The translations under genes were made by a program, and so were the position numbers. A stretch of DNA of 64,000 bases from Nereocystis luetkeana. Lineage: Eukaryota > Sar > Phaeophyceae > Laminariales > Laminariaceae. The number at the start of each line of letters is the position of its first letter. Position 1 is the first letter of the stretch. Under the pieces are notes generated by a model. The model saw only the letters and a list, made by a program, of their open reading frames with translations, had not been told where the DNA came from and did not search any database. Location of the stretch: the NCBI GenBank assembly GCA_031213475.1, contig JARUPZ010000005.1, positions 9,797,848 through 9,861,847 of the forward strand, in the 5' to 3' direction. This document shows, in pieces, positions 1-11,290 of the stretch.

Positions 1-431
1 CCCTCGGTTCTATTTCCGGTTACTTTATCGCACCGTCTTGCGAAGAGGAAGGGAAAGGGAAAAATTGAGGCCTGGTGTTTGTGGGGGGGGGTCGTCGGAT
101 GCTTGGATGCATGTCTTGTCCGTTTGGGTGGGGGTGCCTCTGCCCGCGAGGAGGGCGTGGGGCTGGCGCCGCAGAGTGCTGTCCCCGCGTGCGTGTGTGC
201 GCGCGTTCAGCGGTTTATTCTCGAGTTCGTTCCTTCGGTAGAACTGACTGCCTGCCTGTGTCTTGTTGCTGGGACGAGAAGGAGGAAGGGATGGATGGAG
301 GGAGGGAGGGGGGGGGCGGGTGCACTCGATAGGAGAGATGTACTCGATTACATGCATGGCCGTAGTCGTATGCAGGGGGGGGGGGGGCACATAGTTACAT
401 AGCTTTGGTGTGGAGGCATTCGTTGGGCGGG
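1..431. other. GT-rich stretch without a recognised gene
   Basis: I see no splice-bounded coding exon here. Positions about 335-385 carry a fragment of the poly-C-tailed dispersed element (GGCCGTAGTCGTATG next to a G run). The rest is G/T-rich unassigned sequence. Confidence 0.5.
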
Positions 432-735
432 ATCTAGACAGGCAAGGCGGCTAGGCCTGTACTGGCATCAAGAAGATAGGGCTGTTCAGGCAGCTAAGTC
501 TTTACAGGCCTTGAGGCTGAGGCAGCCAGGCAGCCAGGCCTGTAAAGGCGGCTAGGCAGGCAGGCAGCTAGGCTTGTGCATGGCAGCTAGGTAGGTAGCT
601 AGGAAAGTTGTCGTTTAGGCAGCTAGATCTGTAGGTCTGTACAGGCAGTAAGGCTAGGCAGGCAGGTAGCTAGGCCTGTAAAGGCGACTAGGCCTGTAAA
701 GGCGGCTAGGCCTGCACGGCAGCTAGAAGGTACCT
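432..735. repeat. GGCAGCTAGGC-type minisatellite
   Basis: Degenerate tandem copies of a short unit built from GGCAGCTAGGC and CTGTAAAGGC fill this block. Unit length varies because AGGC and GGCAG sub-units are gained and lost. No coding signal is seen. Confidence 0.75.
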
Positions 736-1117
736 GGTAACTGGGAAGGTTAGCGCATGGGCCCCGGTGAGCCAGTCACCCCAACCCGTGTCGCGCGCCG
801 CGCCTACCATATGCTCATTCGTCCGTGATTGTCGAGTGGCGGCGCCAGACCAAGCAGAACCGCGGTGAATTTGCTCTGATTTGATGATAAATCGGGTGAA
901 CGAAATTGGAGGGAGGGAGGGAGGGATGCACGTAAGGATACCTTGCGTGGCCACTTGCTGGCTACGGTGGTGAGAGTATGGGCCGTGTTTGTTTTTGCCT
1001 TCGTGGTGTGAAGGGCTGTTTTTGTCGTTTTTTTGTTATTGCAGTAATGCGTGCTATTAACGGCGCACCTGACTTGTTGTACCTAGCATCTCTGTTTAAT
1101 TTTGGTGGTGCCTGTCT
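736..1117. other. No feature recognised
   Basis: Mixed-composition sequence with a short GGGA run near 910-925. Open frames are short, lack splice context and have no recognisable family. Confidence 0.4.
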
Positions 1118-1283
1118 CTCGCTGTCATCGTACTACACAATAGCAGTGGGCCCTGACTGTTGTAGAAAATCAGTAGTTTTCCTTGTTTTTTTCGTGTGTT
1201 CTTGTTTTTTTCTGTGTATGTGCTTGTTTTTCTCGTCTTCCTCGCGTGGGGGCGGAAGTAAGGGCGGCGGGGGGGGGGGGGGT
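1118..1283. repeat. Direct duplication, copy 1
   Basis: This segment (GCCCTGACTGTTGTAGAAAA, then T-rich, then a G run) recurs at about 1825-1978 in the same orientation with moderate divergence. The two copies flank the full-length poly-C element at 1268-1800. Confidence 0.7.
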
Positions 1284-1800
1284 ACTCGTTATCTCGTTAT
1301 CATGCGTGGCCGTAGTCGTATGACCTTAGACCCTCGCATCCCTGCAATGCCGCGACGGAGCACGTCGGGTTTTCACCGGCCAGTCAGATATTGCTTGCAC
1401 CAAGCGCGAAGCGCCGTGAGGTGTTGGGCGAGTCGCATAAAGGGTGAGCTGCATCCTGTCAAGGACCCGTTTGAGGCGGATTTTCTGGCGTATGTATGAC
1501 AGCGTCAATGAGTTGATTTATTTTCTGGTGTGGCCACTTCCAGAGACAGCAATGGGTTTAATATGTAACTGCCTCGTGGGTGTCTTACCGTATACCAGGT
1601 ACACACTACGTGATACGATCATCCCCCTTGTGCAGAGTGAAGGTTCTCCCCGCACAAGAATGATCTATAGCTCGACCGCCAGCCGTGGTGACCGCAAAGG
1701 AAGAAACAAAAACGGTTCCCGGTTATCTAGCTCACGCAGTGAGAGGCGTGTTTTACAGCGTCGTCGCCAGCCGACGCCAACCCAACCTATATATATATAT
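1268..1800 (-). mobile_element. Poly-C-tailed dispersed element, near full length
   Basis: Read on the minus strand, the element begins GGTTGGGTTGGCGTCGG and runs about 520 bp. It ends with a conserved GGCCACGCATGATAACGAG block followed by a C tract (G run on plus). A second long copy is at 33780-34340. About nine shorter copies in the window keep only the C-tailed end, which resembles 5' truncation. A TACCAGGTA micro-insertion sits inside it at 1593-1601. No protein is encoded. Confidence 0.65.
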
Positions 1801-1824
1801 TCCAGGTATATAATATAGGGGGGC

Positions 1825-1978
1825 TGTCGTGGTACTACACCAGCAGTAATGGGCCCGCCCTGACTGTTGTAGAAAATCAGTGGTTCTCTTGTTTTTTTTT
1901 TCGTGTGTGTTTGTTTTTTTCTTTTTCCTCGTGGGGAGGCGGAAGTAGGGGCGGGGGGGGGGGGGGGAGGGGTTATTG
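1825..1978. repeat. Direct duplication, copy 2
   Basis: Second copy of the 1118-1283 segment. It is followed at 1984 by a degraded start of the poly-C element (TCATGCATG next to a G run), so the duplication may be of a larger unit. Confidence 0.65.
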
Positions 1979-2699
1979 GATATCATGCATGCCCATACGG
2001 GCGGGGGGGGGGTATCATATTTCGGGGCGGCGGCACCCGGTTGGTTTTGAAAAAAGTAGAAGGAACGGGAGTGTGGTGCCATCATGGTTGCTTGGTGTGC
2101 GCGCTGGTAGGCTGCCGAGCTTGGGATGCGACCTAGCGCCGCCGCATTATCCTGTCGCTTCGAGAAAGCGACGAGAGGATCGCAGAAACCGCTTCGTAGG
2201 GCGAGAACGAGGCAAGGCGGATGTATTCCTCGCACGGCCCCCTTTGTTGCCCCGTTTCAAAACCGTCTCAAGTTACGCAGTGGTTTTGGTCTATTTTGAT
2301 TAGTTTTACTTAAAATTTCGAATATTTTTGTTCTGCGTAGTACACACATACAGAGTACCTGTGTGCAGCAGAAGAAGCAGAGGGGGCTGCTGAAAGGTTA
2401 CGCGTGGTGTGTGCATAGTAGGCTCAACACGCGTGAGGTGTACGTACCTATCTAAGGGTGCATGGAAATACTATTTAATGATGAAAGACATTATGATGAT
2501 ATCGCAAGGGTTAGATTATTACGTTTTTCTGGGTGTTTTCTGTACGGCTTGAAAAATGTAGATTTGTTTGGTTGCTGGAAGGCACAGACAGCAGTCAGCG
2601 CGTAATTGAAAGATATTCCATCGAGCGGCGTCGTTTGCCCCCCTTAAAAGCGAAGAGTTTCGGGGTCGAAGCAGCAGTTTTGTCGCCGGCACGTTGCGC
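1979..2699. other. No gene recognised
   Basis: Mixed and AT-richer sequence with G runs at its left end. No exon with convincing splice sites or family resemblance was found. Confidence 0.4.
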
Positions 2700-3960
2700 C
2701 GGTGCTTGGCCGCGTCGTGCCATGACCTGGAGGAGGGCACCCGTACACGGCCGCGGGACCGGTGGTGCATGGCCGCGGCGGCGCCAGCACATGACTGCAC
2801 ACACTATTACAGGCCGCGGCACCGGTCCTGCTCACGGCTCCTTTACATTGCCATGGTACTGGTAAGTGGCCAAGGCGCCGGGATAGTATGGTCGCGGCAC
2901 CGCCCTATGTCCGCGACGCTATTGGGCTGTCGCGGCACCGTTACGTGGCCACCGCGCCTGAAACCTAGTCACGGCGCTGTCTCATGGCCGCTGCTCCGTT
3001 GCATGGCCGCGGTACCATGGCGTGGTCACGGTGTTGTCATATGGCCACGGTACAGTCACATGACCGTGGCATCACTACGTGGTCGAACACATAAATGGAC
3101 ATTATATGGGCGTGGTGCCGCTCCATGGCCGCGGCACCGTCACAGGACTGCGGCACCGGCACATGACCGCGGCACCGTTACATGGTGACGGCGCAGGTGC
3201 ATGGTCGCGGCACCTTCACGTGGTCGGGGTGCCGTCGCATGGCCGTGGGCTACATGGCCGCAACGCCGTTGTATGGCCCATGCCAGTGGTGCCGTTACAT
3301 GTCCGCGACACCCGTCACACGACTGCGGCGCGGTCAAAGAGTCGCGGCGCAGGTACATGGCCAAGGCGCTTGTGCATGGCTTCGGTGCCTTGACCCGTGA
3401 TTCCACTACATGGCCGCGACGCCATTATACTTGGGCTTTACATGTATGTGGTGGCGTTGATGGCCGCGGCGCCGCCACTAGTCACGGTGCCCATGCATGG
3501 CTGCGGTGTTCTTGGATGATATCGGTTCTTGAGACATGGCTGTGGTGCCTATATATTGCAGCGCCGCCATAGTATGGCCGCGGACGACTGTACGGTCGCG
3601 GTACCATCACATGACAGAGTTGCCCTCACATGGTTGCTACGGGGCCGGTACATGACAGTGGGCCCAAATAATGGCCGCGGCACCGTTACGTATGATCAGG
3701 GCGCCGCCAAGATATAACGGCGCCGCAACATGGCCGCGCGGCGCCCTCACATGGCGGCCGCCCCATCTCACTTCATATCAGCGGTACCGCTACACGGCCA
3801 CAGCGCCGCCACATGGTCGCGACGGCCGTCACATGTCGGCGGCGCCCGCTGCACGGTCACGGTGCCGGCACATGGCAGCGGCAGCATAACATGGCCGGCC
3901 GCGACACAGTTACATCGTCACGGCACCGTCGCATACCAGCGGTGCTGTTACACGGAGGTG
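2700..3960. repeat. CATGGCCGCGGCACCGT satellite
   Basis: About 1.25 kb of degenerate tandem repeat with a unit near 18-21 bp and consensus close to CATGGCCGCGGCACCGTTA. The unit contains the palindromes CCGCGG and CCATGG. Open frames across it on both strands are by-products of the repeat and should not be read as genes. Confidence 0.85.
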
Positions 3961-4930
3961 GCCGCAGCACCCTACTATATAGCGAGCCAGGACCAACAGG
4001 TGTGCTCGTGCAGCTGCTGCTGTCGTTGCTTAAGGATGTATCCACAGGCCCGAAAGAATGCGCTCAACAACGACATTAAGATGAGTAATCCGTGCAAGTC
4101 CTGCCCCCCCCCCCCCCCCGCCCCTCCCCTTCCCGCGGGCGATCGGAAACGCACATAGAGCCGACTCAATACAGTGAGCCCAGGATGGTTGATGCCCAAC
4201 GCCTTCAACAATGGCGAGAGCGTTTTTCGGTACTACCTGGAAAGTACGTGGCAAACCCCAAAATATACTACTATATGCAATCCACTCGTAATCGCGGCTA
4301 CCCCTTCACTGCCAACAATGCAGTACGCGTCCCCACAGTCATTTGGCATGCATTTTGACCAAAATACTGTGGATGCAACCTCGATTAATTTACGCAATAA
4401 ATTCCTCGCCGCCTGTGTTAGTTCAAATCGGTTATGTGATGGGTAATATGCCCCCAGCAGCCCAGTCTCAGAGCGCGAGCTTCTCTGCCACACACAGTGT
4501 GAAGTAGAGGATATGTAGATATATTTGTTATCTACTGCAGTCCCGGATGCCGATAAGAGGGAAAGAGATGGGTGGGGTGGTCTGGTAGGCGATGCTACCA
4601 TGCTCAAGTGCAGCTACGATCCCCAAAACACTCAAACTATCACAATCCCACAGTGTTCCTAGGTTGGTTCCAACAGACTACAAAGGTATTCAGGAATATT
4701 CCACGTGGCATTCCTATACTACAGTATTCCGCAATATCCTGTTGGACAATCCGACGCAACCATCGTGTGTTCCTGCTTTATTCGTTGAGACAGCTATATC
4801 GGACAAGCCTTGCCCGACACGAAGCGAGGTGACCATGGGTTATTCATATCTCTCACCGCACACAGAGGAGCAGTACGTACTGTAGACCACGGCACCAAGC
4901 ACGCGTAGCTGCCGTATTATTACCATACTA
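3961..4930. other. Unassigned sequence
   Basis: Contains a C run at about 4105-4118 and otherwise unremarkable sequence. No exon could be supported. Confidence 0.4.
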
Positions 4931-5427
4931 AGGCCACTTCTTATGCAGTCGGATTTGCAGTCAGTTGGAAATGGTGCTATCGGCACATTCGCACGAGCTT
5001 TTGGACCAAAAATGTGCGAAACTGCTGTTTCTTGCCTCAGAATGACTTGGACTTTTTTTCCAAGACCTAACTAGAGCTGTTTTCCGCTTCTCCAGGTGCC
5101 CAGTTGCAGGAAATCACCTCCGGTACTTTTCCGATCCAACTGGGTCAAATACGATTAAAACCCCCGATTGGATCGGAAAAAACGTGTTTTCCGATCCGTT
5201 CCCTGATCGTAATCGTATTTGACCCAGTTGGATCGGAAAAGTACCGGAGGTGATTTCCTGCAACTGGGCGCATGGAGAAGCTTGAAACAGCTCTAGATAG
5301 GTCTTGGAGAAAAATCCCTGAGGCGAGAAGCAGCAGTTTCGCACATTTTCGGGGCAAAAGCTCGTGCGAATGTGCTGATAGCACCATTTCCAACTGACTG
5401 CAAATCCGACTGCATAAGAAGTGGCCT
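4931..5427. mobile_element. ~500 bp fold-back (long inverted repeat) element
   Basis: The left end AGGCCACTTCTTATGCAGTC is matched by its reverse complement at the right end (5408-5427). Complementarity continues inwards over most of both ~220-240 bp arms. For example, CCGGTACTTTTCCGATCCAA near 5120 pairs with the segment near 5230-5250. A short spacer lies at about 5165-5205. There is no coding capacity. This matches a fold-back or MITE-type non-autonomous DNA transposon. Confidence 0.85.
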
Positions 5428-6113
5428 AATGTCGATGTCCCGCACACAGCAGTTTGAACCGCATACTCGTACGTACCAGAGAATGAATCACATGATAATA
5501 TCTCAAAAGTTTCCGTACAGTATTACTCTGTCCCTAAATATATAGAACGCTTTGACTGAATCTTACAATCCAAACGGTCCGTATTATAGGGGCAGTGGTA
5601 CACTAGCAGTTGTCCTGTACTGCTATTATACTGTACCTGGTATAAAAGAGGAGACGACGGCGGTTGTACGTGATACCTCTCACCAGAGTTGGGCCGATCT
5701 TCGATTGTTGGACCGGAAATCGAGTCTCGATTTTCGATAACAAAAACCGGACGTTTTTAATCCGGCTATTATTATTCAGTTACTGAAAAAAGCCGAAATC
5801 CAATAACCCGCTCGGTTATGTCGTTATTTCCGGTCCTTACATATAGGCACTGAGTGGTATGACAGCATGACAGCAGCAGACAACGTTAAGTCCGACGTAT
5901 ACCTGGTACAGTCGCAGTGTGTGTCTGTCGTGGTTCATGGGAACAACGGTGTGCCAGGCCTATTATGTTGATTGAGGAACTTTGATCGCAACGTCACCGC
6001 GAGCTATACCTCCGCTCGCCACCCAGACGTAAACGACGAGATACAAGAAAAGAGGAGTCGTTTATCTTCGTTACCTTCAACATTCAACGAAACACAACAA
6101 TCAAAGCCAAATC
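5428..6113. other. AT-rich intergenic sequence
   Basis: Carries TACCTGGTA sites at 5634-5642 and 5900-5908. A block at about 5690-5845 resembles the AACCGAAAACCG repeat family seen at 53-55 kb. The last 60 bases are A/C-rich and could be a 5' leader for the putative exon at 6114. Confidence 0.4.
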
Positions 6114-6246
6114 ATGGCGTCTGTTAAACACGGCAATCGCGAAGGTAGGGCTTGGCGCAATCGGCTTGACTCCGTGTCAGCTGCTCCTCCTGCTCGTGTG
6201 GCGGCAACGTCGAAGCTGACGCCCCGCAAATTAGTCCAAAGATTTC
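6114..6246 (+). CDS. Putative first exon, unknown protein
   Basis: An ATG at 6114 follows an A/C-rich leader and opens a frame beginning MASVKHGNREGRAW, with even codon use. A strong donor-like GTGAGT follows position 6246. An alternative donor, GTAGGT, follows 6266. No downstream exon could be joined and no family is recognised. It may be a genuine first exon, or part of the decayed coding-like sequence that follows. Confidence 0.22.
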
Positions 6247-6899
6247 GTGAGTCACGCGTGGGGCAGGTAGGTGTGGTTTGCGGCGGGGCGTTCAAAGTTC
6301 GAAGCTTTTTTTGCTCGCCGGAGCGTTTGATATTTTTTTGTTTCGCTACAAGTTTAGTCCAGCTGGAGGTCCTATTCGCTTCACTCTTCCGTAGGAATGT
6401 CAACTCCCACATCGACGGCAATCTTCACGATAAACCCGACGGCAATGCCGTCCGCAGCAGCCGCCGGAGGCCCACCCAAACCCCTGATCCCACCCGGACC
6501 TAACCCCGCCCACGAGGTGTTGAAACAAAAAAGCTAGCAATCCGCAGGAGCCGCACCCGGTCCCCTGATTCCGCCCAGCGCTGATACTACACAGGACTAA
6601 TCCGACTCCCCCAGAGGATGGGTTCGGGTCGGGGTGGTATCAGGTTTTAGTGGGATCAGAGTAGCGAGCGTGTGGGGGTCGCCGTGGATATTACCATGGG
6701 TCCCGCCAAGGTGTGCCGTGGAGCTTCCCGTGGCATACCGTTGGCAATGCCGTGACATGCCGTGCCTTGCTAGGGGCACTGCAGCGGGGCTGTCGCCAAA
6801 AAATCAAAGAATGCGCATTCCTGGGGGGGTCCGGGTATTCGATATCCGCTGGATGTTACCGTTGCCATGTGCAACATCAAAGCGATAATATCTGACCGT

Positions 6900-8540
6900 T
6901 GCAATCTGCAACATACCCCTCTTGCTTCCATGTGCATGAGCACCATTGTTCGCTAGTCGGGACAACGTGCGCACGTTTCACGTAAAAGTGGTGAACACCA
7001 TACCTTGGCCGATGTCGTGTCGCGAAGGAAAACGCAGCAGGATATTATGTACGACGCTGCCCACTCATTACCGCAGAGCTCATCCCCAGAGCTACAAAGA
7101 CAGTTACGGAAAAAAATATTGCATGTCTATCCCCACGCGTGCAGCCAAGCGTTCTCGCGCGTAGTAGCCACCCCACCCAGCGGGGTGTATTCGAAGACAC
7201 AAGTGTTGCGCAATACGAGCCTGTGCACTAGCATGTTTGCACATCCCACGTGAGGCACCAGCAAAGTGAGCTATTCACGTTGACCTCGGATGAGAGAGGT
7301 GCAAGCATAACCTGTCGCAAGATTAGCAGCACGTAATGCGGACGCATCGTATGGTCAAATTACTGCAGTGTCGCGTGTCGAAGCAGTTAAGCCGCCGGCT
7401 GGGTTCGCGTAGAACGGGCTGCCAGGGGTACGAGTTGTTGTCTCGCTGGTTCAAAAAATTCGACGAGCATACATGGTGAACCCTATTAAGAGCCGTGCCG
7501 TATTACGTGCGAAAATGTGGATAACTCCCGTCGCTTAAAAAGGAACGCACCAGACTGAAGGATTGTGATTGGCGTGGATAATTTCAGAGCTGCCCACGGA
7601 TCACGACCCCAACTCGCCGGTCGGGCCTGCACTGATGATGATGTAGACGATAGTAGATCAGTTGGAATGGGCGCTTTTGGGCCAATTGAAGCTCATGGTA
7701 CTATGAACTATGGCCAGTACAGACGCGGGTGTGAGGAGTGAACAGGTGGGTGTGCAAACACTCCTGTTCTGCTCGTCCTCACGGCAATATCTACCAGCGT
7801 ACAGTGATAATCTATCCATACGGTAATCATACGCACGACACCCCAGTCAACACGCACGGTAGCATTCGGTACCTCAGTCAATCATTCGTTGCCCCAGGCA
7901 ATCCGTTGCTCGGTGGAACCTCGCTTCACACGCATATCCTCTTCGAGTACTTGACCAACTAATCGACGCGACAACGTAGACATCATGCACGACAATGTAG
8001 TCAGTATCCCGCATACCCTTGCTGACTTCCTGACGAACCTTTCCCGGTGCCTAGTGGATCTCTCGAGGGCACTCTTGAACATACCTTTACCGACTTTGTA
8101 CTGGACGTCTACTGGCGACGTCTCAATATATAACAACACAATCCAGGGACTCTTGCCTGGCCCGCAAGGGCTGAAATGCACCACAACCAGCGGCACCCAT
8201 CCCACCCAGCATGCAATTGTCCTCACCGTGGGCAACCTGGGCGTCTCCCTGCTGGTGCATACCACGGTTAATACACTCTCTTATGCGCTCGTGCGCTTAC
8301 GTGACGCGGAGAGATAGAGCTCTGTAGGTGTCCAGCATCCACAACTTCGAAGCGTGATCCGCTCCTCAGAAAACAGATTCGGACGCACCCCGCGGTAGAG
8401 GTGCACCTGCCACTTTCTCGGTCTCCTCGCGTGAGGAGCTCTAGACGTCACCCAAAACAATCCTCTTCGGGAAAAAGCGTACGCTTGACCCGATGAGTGA
8501 GTCTACGGCCTATAACCTCTCTATCTCGAAAGATGTTGTT
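6900..8540 (+). other. Decayed coding-like region
   Basis: Several plus-strand frames here have protein-like composition but are broken by stops. One at 7005-7253 contains QLRKKILHVYPHACSQ, others lie at 7738-7962 and 7985-8317, and a short one at about 8492-8545 reads MSESTAYNLSISKDVVVT. The last is cut by a MITE. This looks like the remains of an inserted or duplicated coding element. No domain was recognised. Confidence 0.35.
7985..8317 (+). CDS. Orphan 110-residue open frame
   Basis: ATG-started frame (MHDNVVSIPHTLADFL at the start) with protein-like composition: hydrophobic segments near residues 45-55 and 78-95, and few low-complexity runs. It sits inside the decayed coding-like region. 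No family was recognised and no splice partner found. It may be a remnant and not an expressed gene. Confidence 0.22.
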   Translation: MHDNVVSIPHTLADFLTNLSRCLVDLSRALLNIPLPTLYWTSTGDVSIYNNTIQGLLPGPQGLKCTTTSGTHPTQHAIVLTVGNLGVSLLVHTTVNTLSYALVRLRDAER

Positions 8541-8547
8541 GTAACCA

Positions 8548-8654
8548 TTACGGCGGACCATAGTAAATAGGACCTACGGTACACTCAAAAACCTATATAT
8601 TTACCTACTTTTACTAACAACGTTTGGTCCTATTTACTATGGGCCCCCGTAGTA
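8548..8654. mobile_element. MITE family A (TA target), copy 1
   Basis: Terminal inverted repeats of the TTACGGGGGACCATAGT type (here TTACGGCGG) bound a ~105 bp palindromic element with an AT-rich centre containing AACAATATTTGGTCC-like sequence. It interrupts coding-like sequence. Confidence 0.85.
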
Positions 8655-9177
8655 ACAAACGATATAGGGTAGGTACTCAGGTGAGAAGTCCCATCCGTCG
8701 TAAAATAAATGGTCGGCCAAAACAATGACGACCCCTGCCCCTAGAATGCATGTCCATCTTCGCCTTTGACAGACCTACCGTTCAGACAGCTAGCTCGTGG
8801 TAGCGTGGCCCCTTCGCCTGCGCGGTCCTCGACTTTCGACTCAAGCCCGCATCCCTGAACGCCCCAAACCGTACTGATCCTCCCGGAGGATGTACTCTTG
8901 TGGCATGGCTTGACTGCCCTGTCAACAGCCCAGGGCTCGATTCGGGGCTATGCCTCGCCTGAATGACTACAGGCGCGAAGATATGAGCGAAGCAAGAAAA
9001 CACGACAAAAAACAAAGCAAAGCAGCTGGCCCGCTAGCCAGCCAAGCCAGCCAACCAGCGGCTACACGGGGTCGTCTCTCCCCCTTTCCTCCCCCGGTTG
9101 GGGCAATCAGCGCCCCAACACACAAAAAATAACGGCGTTTTTGAAGGCCACCTTCGCCGAGTAGACAAAAACCTACC

Positions 9178-9516
9178 CTACGGGCACGTCTCCGCGGGCT
9201 GCAGCATTCCCAGCGCCTCGGCCCCCGACCCCGACCCCGCGCGTGAATAAACCCCGAGAGTCTCCCCGCTCGCCCTGTCCGTCACCGTCACGCCTCCCGC
9301 GCCGTCAGCTGCCTCGCTCTCGACAGTCCCCTCGTCTCGGAACTGGCATCTCCGCCAAGCGTCCGAGATCACCTGACGCACCCAATAATTGTTAAGAGTG
9401 TATATCTCCGGTAACAGACTAAAGAGTCGCCCCACGGTAGGGGTTGCACTTTGTGGGGCAAGGGTTTCTGACCAATTGAGTTCCTTACGTGAGGCACTAC
9501 CAGTGAGAATGAACAT
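9178..9516 (-). CDS. Orphan 112-residue open frame
   Basis: An ATG on the minus strand at 9516 opens a frame starting MFILTGSASRKELNWSETL. It contains a plausible helix-forming stretch (NNYWVRQVISDAWRRCQF) and a Gly/Ala/Ser-rich C-terminus. MITEs lie close upstream. No known family was recognised. It could be a small gene, a terminal exon or a remnant. Confidence 0.22.
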   Translation of the reverse strand: MFILTGSASRKELNWSETLAPQSATPTVGRLFSLLPEIYTLNNYWVRQVISDAWRRCQFRDEGTVESEAADGAGGVTVTDRASGETLGVYSRAGSGSGAEALGMLQPAETCP

Positions 9517-9544
9517 TTTACTCCTATATTCGTTTTAGGGACTA

Positions 9545-9649
9545 TTACGGGGGACCATAGTTAATGGGACCTATGCTATACATCAAAACCTATATATTTA
9601 ACCATTTTTACTGACAATATTTGGTCCTATTAACTATGGACCCCCGTAA
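9545..9649. mobile_element. MITE family A, copy 2
   Basis: Intact 105 bp copy with TTACGGGGG and CCCCCGTAA termini, flanked on both sides by TA. Confidence 0.9.
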
Positions 9650-9906
9650 TAGCGCATACAGGTGCCGGTCGGGTGGCACGAACGAATTTTTTTCCAAGTA
9701 CTTTATCGGGTTAGATATTGAACTCCTATTAATAATGTTAGGGGCTCAAGAACGTCTGGTGCACCCCTACGGTGGGATGGCTCTAAATGCATCAGAACCA
9801 ACGGACGGTACGAGTAGTCGTTACCTCTTCACAATGCGTATTCCTGTAGCAGTACTGCTGCGGAGCTGCGCCAGTGGAGCGGCATAAGCCGTATATTTCC
9901 CTTCTA

Positions 9907-10011
9907 TTGCGGGGGACCATAGTATATAGAACCTATGGTATACACAAAAACCTATATGTTTACCTATTTTTACTAACAATATTTGGTCCTATTAACTATG
10001 CTCCCCCGTAA
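9907..10011. mobile_element. MITE family A, copy 3
   Basis: 105 bp copy (TTGCGGGGG left end, CCCCCGTAA right end), TA-flanked. It lies about 260 bp from copy 2 in the same orientation. Confidence 0.9.
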
Positions 10012-11290
10012 TAGGTGTAGGTGTTCACATTCAAGGGTGGACGGAGGCATGAATGAACTGAAGTACTTACTGACAAAACGTGTTTATAAATATGAAAACG
10101 TATGCCGAGAAAAAACACAAATAAAAACCCGGCAGTCTACGAAAGATACTTGGGCGGGTAGAGCGTACTTGAAACGAGAAAGCGACCGGTACACGAAAGC
10201 GGAATGCCAACCAACACGGCATAGTGCGTGCCGGTCTCTCTATATAAATACCTCTATCACTATTACTTGCTATTGTCTCGGCATTATTGGGCAGTTTTAA
10301 GGCCTAAAAACTAGCATAATAGCGATTTTTGGGGGAGTTTATTGAGCATAGGCAGCACAATTGGGGGGGGGGGGACATAGCAGCACACTTTTTTGCGTCC
10401 CTTTTTCGTCAAAAAACACATACCAGGTATCTAAGAAGAAAACAGTAGCATGGATACAAACTTATCTATCTAGCGCCGTTCGTCCAGGCTCTACGACGCA
10501 AAGAGCGGGCACGGCTTCTTATGGTAGAACGTGTCTGCAAATCCTACTATCGGTTACACGTTTGCCGTGTACGCTCTGCATGCATTCATGTCTCCAGCAA
10601 GCGTTTCTTAAGGCCCTTTTAGCTGGCGAACGAAAAACAGGGGTTTTGGAGAACGGGTGTACCGGGGATGGGGAAGTCAGTCCACCTGCTCCTTCTGCGA
10701 GAGAGGCGACCGATCGTCACAACGACGACTCTTGGGTCCCGGGGGACGACAGCCCCCAGCACAAAACACGCCCCACACAGCGCTCGCTGCCGCAACGACG
10801 CTTGGCGCACACGGTTGATTTTCGGCCCAGCGCCGTGTGTCTAGGAGGTAGCCGTTCCCCAGAAGGGCCCGACGCCACCTATCCGCGCACCGCGCCCGCT
10901 AACGAAGGTGAGCGACTTTGCGCAAAGAGGATCACAAAGCCCCCCTTGTTCCCAGGTGCCCATGCTCTTATAGACAGCGCAGAACGCAGCTGTTCAGGTC
11001 ACGCCAAAATCAGAAATGAGGCGAATCGCAAATATTGCAAATTCAAGTGAGCGTGAGCAGCCCTCGCTCCCATCTTCGTAGTCTGTGCAAGCAGAACGTT
11101 GTTTTTCGCGACAGGCCCAGAAGAAACGAGTCTCCGCACGAAAAAAACGAAGTAAAACAAAAACAACGTAAAGCGACCTTCGCCCTCGTGGTCCTCTATT
11201 TTTCACGACGGGCTCCAAATCGAAAACACCGAAAATCACAAAACACACTGGCATACAAGGCTAGCGAAGCGAACAAACAAATTCAAGTGT
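10012..11290. other. Region downstream of the Nudix gene
   Basis: Holds a TACCAGGTA site at 10421-10429. A ~155-residue plus-strand frame runs from an ATG near 10580 to 11050 without recognisable domains. The 3' end of the Nudix gene may lie here on the minus strand, but I could not assign a terminal exon with confidence. Confidence 0.3.

Noticed and set aside
10361..11050. 229-codon plus-strand frame
   Set aside because: It opens from a G-rich run without an ATG, its composition is uneven, and no domain or splice context is visible.
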